From Hamadaea tsunoensis DSM 44101 (GTDB lineage: Bacteria; Actinomycetota; Actinomycetes; Mycobacteriales; Micromonosporaceae), in the NCBI RefSeq assembly GCF_000428945.1, contig NZ_AUAX01000029.1, positions 58,008 through 122,007 of the forward strand: 64,000 nt of DNA, given 5' to 3'. The stretch's first letter is position 1. The number at the start of each line of letters is the position of its first letter. The notes under the pieces are model-generated. The model did no database searches. It saw only the letters and a program-made list of their open reading frames with translations, and had not been told where the DNA came from. This document shows, in pieces, positions 49,528 through 56,841 of this stretch. A program made the translations under genes and the position numbers.

Positions 49528-50379
49528 ATGTCCACCCAGACCGGCGGCCGCAAGACCGCCCGCAAGAGCGGCAGCAAGACCAGCCGCCGCAGCAGCCGCT
49601 ACACCCCCGAGGAGATCGCGCAGTTCAAGGCCAACGACCAGGCGTTGAAGGACCGCGCCGACGCGGCACTGTCCGACCCGGACGGCCGCATGGTCGCAAC
49701 CGTGGTCGAGTACGCCACGACCGCCCGCCTGTCGCCCCGGTTCTTCACGTACTCGCTGCGCAATCAGGCCCTGATGATCCAGCAGGCCGAAGACCTCGGG
49801 ATCACGCTGTCCGATGTCGGCAGCCCCAGGCACTGGCGCGAACTCGGGCACACCATCACCGACAACCGCCCGATGCGCATTGTCCGGCCGCGTGGCCGCA
49901 CCGCCGCCCAGGAGGACCAGGCCGACAGCGCCGAAAGCACCGAACCCGAAGGCGGCGAAGGCACAGACGGCAGCGAAGGCGATTCGGTGCGGTTCCGCAT
50001 GATGGCCGTCTACGACGTATCGCAAACCGATGGACCCGAGTTCGAGCCCGCCGACCCCGACGAATATCTGGTCCCGGCAGCATTCCGGGGGGTCGACGAC
50101 ACCGCCTCGGAATGCCCGCAGTGCGGCCAGACCGAATGCGACCCGCTCAACTTCGCGTGCCACAACGACGCCCCGCCGACCCCGGCCGAGGCCCTGGCCT
50201 ACTCCCTGCGCGTGCAGCTGGAGCGGGCCGGATGGACCCTCACGCACGAGCCCGCCGCCGAGGCCCGCGCCGACGACGAAGCCCGCGTGATCTACGTGCA
50301 CGACGAGGCCACCCCGCAGGCCCTGCGCGTCATGGCCGACATCGTGGCCCGCCTAACGACCACCCAGAACAAGCCCTAG
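49528..50379 (+). CDS. ArdC-like antirestriction/ssDNA-binding protein
   Basis: A 283-residue protein. The ArdC N-terminal domain pattern is clear: FTYSLRNQALMIQQ, VGSPRHWRELGHTI, and FRMMAVYDVSQTDGPEF. A low-complexity Glu/Ser insert (about 130-150) and a CPQCGQTECDPLNFAC cluster follow. ArdC proteins protect incoming plasmid DNA from restriction and bind single strands; the metalloprotease half of full ArdC is absent. Start ATG 49528 has GAGAGGAGC. Fits an element that enters new hosts by conjugation. Confidence 0.8.
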   Translation: MSTQTGGRKTARKSGSKTSRRSSRYTPEEIAQFKANDQALKDRADAALSDPDGRMVATVVEYATTARLSPRFFTYSLRNQALMIQQAEDLGITLSDVGSPRHWRELGHTITDNRPMRIVRPRGRTAAQEDQADSAESTEPEGGEGTDGSEGDSVRFRMMAVYDVSQTDGPEFEPADPDEYLVPAAFRGVDDTASECPQCGQTECDPLNFACHNDAPPTPAEALAYSLRVQLERAGWTLTHEPAAEARADDEARVIYVHDEATPQALRVMADIVARLTTTQNKP

Positions 50380-50380
50380 C

Positions 50381-50398
50381 AGTCTGTCAGGATGTTAC
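50381..50398 (+). promoter_or_regulatory. Array promoter, copy 3
   Basis: AGTCTGTCAGGATGTTAC, identical to copy 2 and preceded by the same CTAG-C context. It starts one base after the ArdC stop and leads into an unusually long, structured 205-base leader of the ParB-like gene. Confidence 0.65.
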
Positions 50399-50404
50399 GT
50401 CAAT

Positions 50405-50431
50405 CGGTCGGGGGGTTGCAGCCCCCGACCG
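50405..50431 (+). other. Stem-loop at the start of the ParB-like leader
   Basis: CGGTCGGGGG pairs with CCCCCGACCG (10 bp, loop GTTGCAG), seven bases after promoter copy 3. No U-tract follows, so attenuation or mRNA protection is as likely as termination. Confidence 0.7.
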
Positions 50432-50448
50432 GGACGGCGGGCGCGGAT

Positions 50449-50483
50449 CGCGATCCCGGCGGCATCGAGCCGCCCGGCTCGCG
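50449..50483 (+). other. Conserved leader stem-loop with AUCGA loop, copy A
   Basis: Outer stem CGCGA/TCGCG, inner stem CCGGCGGC/GCCGCCCGG with one bulge, loop ATCGA. The same structure recurs at 52326-52360 in front of another gene of the array. Confidence 0.65.
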
Positions 50484-50603
50484 GCCCCGGTGGTCACCGC
50501 CACCGCCCGCCACCGGACCTGAAAGCCCCAGGCCGCAACGAGTCCCAGCACCGCCGCAATGCCCACCCGAGGACCAGCGCCATCTACGAAGGAGACACCT
50601 GCA

Positions 50604-52271
50604 ATGAGCACCACGAAGACCGCCCGCAAGCGCAACACCAAGACCACCGCCCCGGCCGCCGCCGTCGACCTCTCCCGTGCCGAGCTGGTCTACGTCGACC
50701 CGGCCAAGCTGATCATCGGCAAGAACGCCCGCACCACCGTCGACCTTGATCCCGCGTTCCTGGACAGCCTCACGGCATTCGGCGTTCAAGAGCCGATCAC
50801 CGCTTGGACCGTCGACGGCGAGACCTACGAAGTGGTCAAGGGTCAGCGCCGCACCCTCGGCGCGCTCAAGATCGGCTTGCCGGAGGTTCCCGTACTGGTC
50901 CGCCGCGCCCCGACCGACGAGGCCATGCGCATCCAGTTGCAGATCATCGAGAACGAGCGCCGCGCCGCCTTCACCACCGAGGACAAGGCCGCCGCGTACG
51001 TGCAGCTGACCGCGTTCGGTGTGGCCGCCGGAGACATCGAGAAAGCGGGCGTTGCCCGCGCCGCCGACGTCGTGGCCGCCGTCAAGGTCGCAGCCAGCAC
51101 CAGCGCCCAGCGAAACGCCGACCTGTACGGGCTCACCCTGGAACAGGCCGCCGTCGTCGCCGAGTTCGAGGACGACGACGAGGCCGTGACCAAACTGACC
51201 GACGCCGCCACCACCGGCCAGTTCGAGCACGTCACGCAGACCCTGCGCGACGCCGCCGAGCGCGCCAACGCCGAGGCAGCGTTCCGGCAGAGCCTGGCCG
51301 ACCAGCTCACCGCCGCCGGAGTGCGGATCATCGACGAGCCGCGCACCTGGATTCAGAACAACACCGGCCGGGTCGAGGACCTGTACGACCGCGACGGCAA
51401 CAAGGCCGACCCCGACCAGCACACCCAGTGCCCCGGCCACGCCGCCTACATCACCAGCACCCACTACGGCGACGCCGACCCGTACCGCATCGGGTACGCG
51501 TGCGCCGACCTGGCCGCCAACGGCCACTACCCCAGCAAGCCCACCAAACTCCGGCCCTCGGACATGACATACGCCGAGCGCGAGCAGGTCAAGGCCGCCC
51601 GCAAGGACGTCATCACCTCCAACCAGGCGTGGGAGTCCGCCGAGAAGGTCCGCCGAGCGTGGCTCAAGAAGCTGTTCGCAGGCAAGACCGCACCCAAGGG
51701 CGCGGTGAAGTTCATCGCCGAATCCCTCGCCCGCGCCGACCACGAACTGAGCCAGGCCATCAGCGGCAACAACGAACTCGCGCTGACCCTGCTCGCGGTC
51801 AAGACCACCGGGAACATGGCCGGGTGCAAGGCCCTGGCCGCCCAGATGGCCCGCGCCACCGACGCCCGCGCCCAGCTGATCACCCTCGCCCTCATCCTGT
51901 CGGCGTACGAGGCCCGCACCGGCAAGCACAGCTACCGCAACGTAGACAACGCCACCTCCCGCTACCTGCTGTTCCTCCAGTCCATCGGATACGCCCTGTC
52001 CGACGTCGAGACCCGCGCCACCGTCACCGCCAACCCGGCCGAACCGGCGCAGGCCGCGCCCGCCCCGCCCGAGCAGGACGACGACCGGGACACCGAGGCC
52101 CCGACCAAGGCCACGGCCGCTCCGCAGGAGCCCGATCACCGCGCCCAGGACGACGAGGACCGCGACGACGAGGACCCGGAAGACGACGGCGACCACCTGG
52201 AGAACGCGTACGCCGCCGAGCTGGACGCCGACACCGACGACGCCGACCGCTACGCCGCCGAGCTGGAGTAG
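50604..52271 (+). CDS. ParB-like nuclease-domain protein
   Basis: A 555-residue protein. Residues ~20-135 are a ParB/Srx-type domain: VDPAKLIIGKNARTTVDLD, LTAFGVQEPITAW, VVKGQRRTLGAL, and IQLQIIENERRAAFTTEDKA. The middle has CPGHAAYITST and a long helical region; the C-terminus is acidic (Asp/Glu-rich, about 490-555). It is larger than segregation ParB and has no ParA neighbour. Such ParB-like proteins occur in phage and plasmid DNA-modification loci. ATG 50604 has GAAGGAG upstream. Confidence 0.82.
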   Translation: MSTTKTARKRNTKTTAPAAAVDLSRAELVYVDPAKLIIGKNARTTVDLDPAFLDSLTAFGVQEPITAWTVDGETYEVVKGQRRTLGALKIGLPEVPVLVRRAPTDEAMRIQLQIIENERRAAFTTEDKAAAYVQLTAFGVAAGDIEKAGVARAADVVAAVKVAASTSAQRNADLYGLTLEQAAVVAEFEDDDEAVTKLTDAATTGQFEHVTQTLRDAAERANAEAAFRQSLADQLTAAGVRIIDEPRTWIQNNTGRVEDLYDRDGNKADPDQHTQCPGHAAYITSTHYGDADPYRIGYACADLAANGHYPSKPTKLRPSDMTYAEREQVKAARKDVITSNQAWESAEKVRRAWLKKLFAGKTAPKGAVKFIAESLARADHELSQAISGNNELALTLLAVKTTGNMAGCKALAAQMARATDARAQLITLALILSAYEARTGKHSYRNVDNATSRYLLFLQSIGYALSDVETRATVTANPAEPAQAAPAPPEQDDDRDTEAPTKATAAPQEPDHRAQDDEDRDDEDPEDDGDHLENAYAAELDADTDDADRYAAELE

Positions 52272-52281
52272 CCCACCCCAC

Positions 52282-52308
52282 GGGGCGGCCCGCCACCAGG
52301 GCCGCCCC
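52282..52308 (+). other. Intercistronic stem-loop 3
   Basis: GGGGCGGCCC pairs with GGGCCGCCCC (10 bp, loop GCCACCA) ten bases after the ParB-like stop. Confidence 0.72.
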
Positions 52309-52325
52309 ACCCGCCGCGCGCGGGA

Positions 52326-52360
52326 CGCGAGCCGGCCGGCATCGAGCCGACCGGATCGCG
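52326..52360 (+). other. Conserved leader stem-loop with AUCGA loop, copy B
   Basis: Outer stem CGCGA/TCGCG as in copy A, inner stem CCGGCCGGC/GCCGACCGG with one mismatch, loop ATCGA. It is followed by a perfect 18-base palindrome CCGGCCCGCGCGGGCCGG (52371-52388). It precedes the gene at 52445. Confidence 0.65.
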
Positions 52361-52444
52361 ACCGGGGCGGCCGGCCCGCGCGGGCCGGTCACCCAACCCG
52401 GCGCCCACGCCGGGAAACCCAACACCTCACCGAAGGAGCACCCC

Positions 52445-52897
52445 ATGCCCACCACGACCACCCCCGCCATGGACCCCGCCGACGCCGCGCCGGTCAGCAC
52501 CACCGTGGACCAGATGACCGCCGAGGCTGACGCCCAGCAGCCCGAACACACCCAACTCGACATGGACCTCATCGCCGATCTGCTCAAGCACGCCGGCATC
52601 GAAGCCTTCACCCTGAACAGCGGCGGAGGCTGCGCCGTCATCTACATCGGCCACGAGATCCCCCACCCGATCGAAGAGGGATACACCGCCTACGAACTGC
52701 TCGCCGGACCCGGCTGGTTCGAGAAGGACAACGACGACCGGTGGCGCACCTACGGCAGCACAGCTGAGTTCTACATCAGCCCCGACGACTACGGCACAAG
52801 CCCGGGGTGGGACTGCCCGCCCGGCGTCTCCGAGGCGTACGTCAGCGCTTACATCATCCACACCATCACCCAAATCCGCGCCCAGCAATCTGCATAG
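52445..52897 (+). CDS. Hypothetical protein
   Basis: A 150-residue acidic protein from ATG 52445 (GAAGGAGC upstream). The core reads LIADLLKHAGIEAFTLNSGGGCAVIYIGHE, YTAYELLAGPGWFEKDNDDRW and AYVSAYIIHTITQI, a compact alpha/beta fold. I do not recognise the family; similar small proteins are seen on actinobacterial phages and elements. Confidence 0.65.
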   Translation: MPTTTTPAMDPADAAPVSTTVDQMTAEADAQQPEHTQLDMDLIADLLKHAGIEAFTLNSGGGCAVIYIGHEIPHPIEEGYTAYELLAGPGWFEKDNDDRWRTYGSTAEFYISPDDYGTSPGWDCPPGVSEAYVSAYIIHTITQIRAQQSA

Positions 52898-52910
52898 ATG
52901 CAGTTCAGAT

Positions 52911-52928
52911 AGTCTGGTAGGATGTTAC
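52911..52928 (+). promoter_or_regulatory. Array promoter, copy 4
   Basis: AGTCTGGTAGGATGTTAC plus ATATAAGG, identical to copy 1 over 26 bases. Extended -10 TGG-TAGGAT. The start codon is 51 bases downstream. Confidence 0.72.
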
Positions 52929-52934
52929 ATATAA

Positions 52935-52956
52935 GGCCCGGTCGACCGGCCGGGCC
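52935..52956 (+). other. Leader stem-loop after promoter 4
   Basis: GGCCCGG pairs with CCGGGCC (7 bp, eight-base loop containing TCGA), between promoter copy 4 and the ribosome-binding site GGAGGGGAG. Confidence 0.6.
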
Positions 52957-52979
52957 GCCTCGCTCCGGAGGGGAGTGTC

Positions 52980-53363
52980 ATGACGAAGGCCCGGACGCTG
53001 CGCGAACTGCTCGACGGCTGCACCGAAGGCGACCGCGTACCGCTGCACGTGCTGGCCGATCACGCGGCTCAGGAACAACTCGGCCCCACAGCCGCCGCCC
53101 TCGTTCGCTGGAGCGTCTACCCGACCAAGATCGGCGAGTACGGCGAGCGCCTGTACGGGACCATCACCGGCACTGATGCCGAGGTCACCGTCTTCCACGA
53201 GGCCGGCGAGCCCGGGACGGCCTGCATCTTCCTGCGCGTGCCGTGCGACGAGGACGAGCGCTGCACCTACGCCTTCCATGAGCTGACCGACCTCGGGCCG
53301 ATCTACTGCCTGCTCGACGGCTCTGCGCTGGAAGACCCGCACTGCCACGCCCACAACTACTGA
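52980..53363 (+). CDS. Hypothetical protein
   Basis: A 127-residue protein with a strong ribosome-binding site (GGAGGGGAGTGTC). It reads LRELLDGCTEGDRVPLHVLADH, VYPTKIGEYGERLYGTITGTDAEVTVF and CIFLRVPCDEDERCTYAFHEL. No family recognised. First gene after promoter copy 4. Confidence 0.65.
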   Translation: MTKARTLRELLDGCTEGDRVPLHVLADHAAQEQLGPTAAALVRWSVYPTKIGEYGERLYGTITGTDAEVTVFHEAGEPGTACIFLRVPCDEDERCTYAFHELTDLGPIYCLLDGSALEDPHCHAHNY

Positions 53364-53370
53364 CCGCCCG

Positions 53371-53391
53371 CCGGGGGAGCGGGCTCCCCGG
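53371..53391 (+). other. Intercistronic stem-loop 4
   Basis: CCGGGGGAG pairs with CTCCCCGG with one bulged G and a CGGG loop. Same CCGG...GAG/CTC...CCGG form as stem-loops 5 and 6. Confidence 0.65.
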
Positions 53392-53412
53392 GCCCCACCA
53401 ACGGAGATCCCC

Positions 53413-53799
53413 ATGCGCAACAGCGCACTTGTCGCCTACGGCTACGACCTGGCGACGCTGCTGCACCGCAGCGCCACCGCGGACGGGACCGAGCAGGCCC
53501 GCCGCAGACTGCTCACCGCGGCCGGCCACGAGCTACCCGGCAACCAGGACGACCCGTGGTACCTCGTGACCCAGCTCAGCGAGCGGTGCGGCCTGCACAT
53601 CCTTACCTACGGCCGCTTCGGGCACTGGCGCTCGTTCCTGGCCGCCTGGACCCGATCCGTCCGCGACCCCGCCGCGCAGGTCTTCCCGTTCGAGGACCAG
53701 GACGGCGCCGACCGCCGCCTCTCGGGCGCACTGCGAACGCTCGCGGCACAGCCCGACCACCTCGAACCCCGATTCCTGCTCCTGGCCGAGCAGCACTGA
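53413..53799 (+). CDS. Hypothetical protein
   Basis: A 128-residue protein from ATG 53413 (ACGGAGAT upstream). It contains DPWYLVTQLSERCGLHILTYGRFGHWRSFLAAW, rich in aromatics, and no membrane segment. No family recognised. Confidence 0.62.
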   Translation: MRNSALVAYGYDLATLLHRSATADGTEQARRRLLTAAGHELPGNQDDPWYLVTQLSERCGLHILTYGRFGHWRSFLAAWTRSVRDPAAQVFPFEDQDGADRRLSGALRTLAAQPDHLEPRFLLLAEQH

Positions 53800-53810
53800 C
53801 CGATCAACCG

Positions 53811-53830
53811 CCGGCGAGACCGCTCCCCGG
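53811..53830 (+). other. Intercistronic stem-loop 5
   Basis: CCGGCGAG pairs with CTCCCCGG around one C-C mismatch, loop ACCG. Confidence 0.55.
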
Positions 53831-53852
53831 CCCAACCCCGAAAGGGATTTCC

Positions 53853-54365
53853 ATGGGCTACACCCACGCATTCGAGATCAACGACACCGACCCGGCGTAC
53901 GCCGCCGCCTGGCCCGGCCTGGCCACCGACGCCCGCCAGATCCTCACCGCCGTCCGGGCGCTCGGCATCGTCATCGCCGGGCCGCTCGGCACCGGCGACG
54001 TCGTCGACGACGACGACGGCATCCGCTTCAACGGCGACGCCGAGACCGACGACGACTGCGAGACCTTCTGGCTGCCCACGCCCGCCACGACCGGTCCCCG
54101 GACTCTCCCCCCGCGCAGCTACTGCAAGACGAACCGCAACCCCTACGACCTGGCCGTGGCGGGCATCCTCCTGCGCGCCCGCCTGCTGCTGCCCGGCGTC
54201 GTGCAACTCCACAGCAACGGCAGCTGGGACGAGGAATGGGCACGCGGCGCGTACCCGCACCCCAGCATCCCGGGCAGCGACGTCGCCCCGCGCCAGCTCA
54301 TCACCGACCTGTTCGGCCCGATCCCCGACGTCAGCCCGTTCGACGAGCCCGACTACTGCTTCTAA
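53853..54365 (+). CDS. Hypothetical protein with acidic centre
   Basis: A 170-residue protein from ATG 53853 (GAAAGGGAT upstream). It has GPLGTGDVVDDDDGIRFNGDAE, CETFWLP, SYCKTNRNPYDLAVAGILLRARLLLP and a C-terminal GSWDEEWARGAY. This resembles, from memory, uncharacterised proteins widespread in actinobacterial phages and plasmids. The role is unknown. Confidence 0.65.
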   Translation: MGYTHAFEINDTDPAYAAAWPGLATDARQILTAVRALGIVIAGPLGTGDVVDDDDGIRFNGDAETDDDCETFWLPTPATTGPRTLPPRSYCKTNRNPYDLAVAGILLRARLLLPGVVQLHSNGSWDEEWARGAYPHPSIPGSDVAPRQLITDLFGPIPDVSPFDEPDYCF

Positions 54366-54374
54366 CCCGCTCGC

Positions 54375-54392
54375 AATCTGTCAGGATGTTAC
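54375..54392 (+). promoter_or_regulatory. Array promoter, copy 5
   Basis: AATCTGTCAGGATGTTAC, one base different from copies 2 and 3. Extended -10 TGT-CAGGAT. The PAPS-reductase-like start is 48 bases downstream with a stem-loop between. Confidence 0.65.
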
Positions 54393-54395
54393 GCC

Positions 54396-54419
54396 GCCGG
54401 GGGAGTCCGCTCCTCCGGC
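54396..54419 (+). other. Intercistronic stem-loop 6
   Basis: GCCGGGGGAG pairs with CTCCTCCGGC (10 bp with one G-T pair, loop TCCG), directly after promoter copy 5. Confidence 0.7.
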
Positions 54420-54440
54420 CCGGCCCCGGAAGGCATCACG

Positions 54441-55379
54441 ATGGCCACCCTCAACCTCTACGAGCTCCCGCCGCTGGCCGGCCTGCCCGACCTGACCGGC
54501 TACGACTGGATCATCGTCAACAGCAGCGGCGGCAAGGACTCCCAAGCCCTGCTGCACGCGGTCTACCTCGCCGCCCGCGCCGCCGGAATGCTGGACCGCG
54601 TTGTGGTCCTGCACTGCGACCTCGGCGAGGTCGAGTGGCAGGGCACCCGGCACCTGGCCCGCCGCCAGGCCGCCCACTATGGATTCCGGTTCGAGGTCCG
54701 CAAGCGCCTCGGGGCAGAGCTGCTGGCCTACATCCGCGCCCGCCACCAGCAGCGCTGGCCCCGCCTCGGGACCAGGTTCTGTACGGCCTCGTTCAAACGG
54801 GACGTGGGCGGCCGGCTCATCACGGAGCTGGTCAAGGAACTGCCCAAGGAGCAACGGCGCGTACGCCGCCCGCGCGTGCTGTACGTGATGGGCATCCGGG
54901 GCGCCGAATCCTGCGGCCGGGCCGGGATGAAGCCGTTCGAGCAGCACGCGAAGTTCACATCACCGCGCCGCGAGGTGGACCAGTGGCTGCCCATCCACGG
55001 CTGGAGCGAGGCCCAGGTGTGGGAGTGCATCCGCGCCGCCGGCACCCCGGCCCACCCGATCTACTCCCACGGCCTCACCCGCGCATCCTGCTCGTTCTGC
55101 GTACTCGCGTCGGGCGCCGACCTGATGCGCGCCTGCCAGCTGCGCCCGGACCTCGCCGCGGACTACCTCGACGCCGAGCGCGAGATGGGCGACGACTTCC
55201 AACACCGCCGGCCACTGGCCGTCATCGCCGCCCAGGCCGCCGCCGACCCGCACCCGCTCACCCCGATCAAGACCTGCCTGCCCTGCCGAGGTGCAGGCGA
55301 ACGCCCCGGCCAGACCACCGCCTGCCCGTCCTGCGACGGCAGCGGCGGACTGCGCTCCGCGTACCGCCTGGCCGCCTGA
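54441..55379 (+). CDS. PAPS-reductase/DndC-like adenine-nucleotide alpha hydrolase
   Basis: A 312-residue protein. The PP-loop SSGGKDSQALL (near residue 30) and VVVLHCDLGEVEWQGT define the PAPS-reductase/ATP-pyrophosphatase fold; RFCTASFKRD and RASCSFCVLAS carry paired Cys. The C-terminus is a small zinc-type knuckle (CLPCRGAGERPGQTTACPSCDGSGG in parts), unusual for assimilatory enzymes. In phages and elements such proteins accompany DNA-modification genes; DndC of the phosphorothioate system is a relative. Here the next gene is Mom-like. The chemistry is not known. Confidence 0.82.
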   Translation: MATLNLYELPPLAGLPDLTGYDWIIVNSSGGKDSQALLHAVYLAARAAGMLDRVVVLHCDLGEVEWQGTRHLARRQAAHYGFRFEVRKRLGAELLAYIRARHQQRWPRLGTRFCTASFKRDVGGRLITELVKELPKEQRRVRRPRVLYVMGIRGAESCGRAGMKPFEQHAKFTSPRREVDQWLPIHGWSEAQVWECIRAAGTPAHPIYSHGLTRASCSFCVLASGADLMRACQLRPDLAADYLDAEREMGDDFQHRRPLAVIAAQAAADPHPLTPIKTCLPCRGAGERPGQTTACPSCDGSGGLRSAYRLAA

Positions 55380-55396
55380 CCTCCACCGACCGACCC

Positions 55397-55423
55397 GGCC
55401 GGGACCGATCGGCGGTCCCGGCC
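55397..55423 (+). other. Intercistronic stem-loop 7
   Basis: GGCCGGGACCG pairs with CGGTCCCGGCC (11 bp perfect, loop ATCGG), between the PAPS-reductase-like and Mom-like genes. Confidence 0.75.
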
Positions 55424-55442
55424 CCACGCCCCGGAGTCCACC

Positions 55443-56282
55443 GTGTACCAGCAGCTCTCCCTGTTCGAGCCGGACGCCTGCCAGCGCTGGCAATCGGGCA
55501 CGCCCACCTGGCGCCGCCCAGAAGACGGCGGATTCACCGCCGCCCGCTACCACGTGGTCGAGATCGACACCCCGACCGCCCGCCGGTTCGTCATCACCCA
55601 CCACTACAGTCGCAGCTATCCCGTCGACCGCCGCCGCTACGGCCTGATCGAGGGTGACCAGCTGCTCGGCGTCGCGGTGCTCGGCGAACCCATGCACCCC
55701 AAGGTCACCGGCAAGGTCTTCCCAACCCTGGACCGGCGCACCACCGCCGAACTGTCGCGGTTCGTCCTGCTCGACCAGGTCCCCAGCAACGCCGAGACCT
55801 GGCTGCTGCGCCGCGTGTTCGGCCTGGCCGCCGCCGGCGGCCTGCGCGGAGTGGTTGCGTTCCCCGACCCGATGCCCCGCCACAACGCCACCGGGCAACT
55901 GATCATGCCCGGCCACGTCGGGCACATCTACCGCGCCCACGGCGGAGGCCGCTACACCGGCCGAGCCACCCAGCGCACGCTCACCCTCATGCCGGACGGC
56001 CGGGTGCTGTCGGACCGGTCCCGAGCCAAGGTCACCGGCAGCGAGTCCGGCGCGGCCGGGGTGATCCGTGGACTCGTCGCCTATGGCGCGACCCCGCCAA
56101 ACCCGGCCGCCGAGCCCCGCGTCTGGCTCGCGCAGGCCCTGGCCGAGATCGGCGCCCGCCGTCAGCGCCACCGGGGCAACCACCGGTTCGCCTGGACCCT
56201 CGGCAGCTCACGCCAGCGCCGGCGTACGCCGATCGCGCTGCCCGCCCTGCCGTACCCCACCACTCCAGACGCGACGGTGTGA
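55443..56282 (+). CDS. Mom-like DNA-modification acyltransferase
   Basis: A 279-residue protein from GTG 55443 (GGAGTCC upstream). The central ~180 residues match the Mom/GNAT-like pattern: THHYSRSYPVDRRRYGLIE, LLGVAVLGEPMHP, ELSRFVLLDQVPSNAETWLLRRVF, VVAFPDPMPRHNATG and PGHVGHIYRAHGGGRYTGRATQR. Phage Mu Mom modifies adenine in DNA and blocks restriction. The basic C-terminal tail (RRQRHRGNHRF) may bind DNA. With ArdC and ParB-like proteins it suggests protection of the element during transfer. Confidence 0.75.
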   Translation: MYQQLSLFEPDACQRWQSGTPTWRRPEDGGFTAARYHVVEIDTPTARRFVITHHYSRSYPVDRRRYGLIEGDQLLGVAVLGEPMHPKVTGKVFPTLDRRTTAELSRFVLLDQVPSNAETWLLRRVFGLAAAGGLRGVVAFPDPMPRHNATGQLIMPGHVGHIYRAHGGGRYTGRATQRTLTLMPDGRVLSDRSRAKVTGSESGAAGVIRGLVAYGATPPNPAAEPRVWLAQALAEIGARRQRHRGNHRFAWTLGSSRQRRRTPIALPALPYPTTPDATV

Positions 56283-56283
56283 C

Positions 56284-56571
56284 GTGGACGCCCTGGACGG
56301 ATGCCCCTACGCGCCCGCCGTCGACCCGTCGACCGGCATCGCCGACTGCCCAGCGTGCGGCTTCCACGGCCGCGCCGTCGTGCACCTGGCCTACTCCCTC
56401 GCCCGCGCCGCCGGCGCGAGCCCGGCCCGCGCGACCGCCTTCGCCGCAACCCAGCACCAGACCCTCACCCGCGCCGCCGCGACCGGCCGCAGCCGAGCCG
56501 AGGTCACCAGCCTCCTACGCCCCCGCGCCCGAGCCTGCGCCAACCGGCGTCCCGCCACCCGCCGAAATTGA
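56284..56571 (+). CDS. Small zinc-ribbon-type protein
   Basis: A 95-residue protein from GTG 56284, two bases after the Mom-like stop. CPYAP...DCPACGFHG suggests a zinc site; the rest is helical and basic (RSRAEVTSLLRPRARACANRR). No family recognised. Confidence 0.5.
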   Translation: MDALDGCPYAPAVDPSTGIADCPACGFHGRAVVHLAYSLARAAGASPARATAFAATQHQTLTRAAATGRSRAEVTSLLRPRARACANRRPATRRN

Positions 56572-56590
56572 CACACTGACCACTTCAACA

Positions 56591-56608
56591 AGCCTGTTAG
56601 GATGTTAC
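56591..56608 (+). promoter_or_regulatory. Array promoter, copy 6 (leaderless)
   Basis: AGCCTGTTAGGATGTTAC. The -10 TAGGAT (56598-56603) is seven bases from the ATG at 56611, the normal spacing for a leaderless transcript. This copy best fixes the motif as a promoter. Confidence 0.75.
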
Positions 56609-56610
56609 GC

Positions 56611-56841
56611 ATGTCTCAGTCGTTCACCCTCGCCCAGCGGACCGCGCTGGAGGTCCTCTGGCGGTTCACCCGCCCGACCACCGTCGCCGAGCTGCACGCC
56701 AACGGCGTACGCCTGGACGTGATCCGCCGCCTGTGTACGCGCAAGCTCGCCTTCTGCGCACGCGATTGGGGCAACGACCCGGGAACGACGTTCGCGCTCA
56801 CCGAGGCCGGCCGCGAGGCCGCCGCGCAGGTGATCCCGTGA
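56611..56841 (+). CDS. Small winged-helix-like protein
   Basis: A 76-residue protein: LAQRTALEVLWRFTRPTTVAELHANGVRLDVIRRLCTRKLAF and FALTEAGREAAAQV follow the winged-helix pattern of small phage and plasmid regulators. Leaderless from promoter copy 6, and overlapping the next gene as GTGA. It could regulate the array (inference). Confidence 0.65.
   Translation: MSQSFTLAQRTALEVLWRFTRPTTVAELHANGVRLDVIRRLCTRKLAFCARDWGNDPGTTFALTEAGREAAAQVIP

Noticed and set aside
50604..52271. ParB-like gene as a partition (parAB) system
   Set aside because: No ParA neighbour or parS-like array is visible and the protein is much larger than segregation ParB.
48816..55423. Hairpins as a series of rho-independent terminators
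   Set aside because: None is followed by a U-tract and genes continue in the same direction, so termination at each would silence most of the array.
47301..56608. The repeated AGGATGTTAC motif as a CRISPR or integration repeat
   Set aside because: Copies are 0.5-2.7 kb apart with genes between them and each is placed at promoter distance from a start codon.
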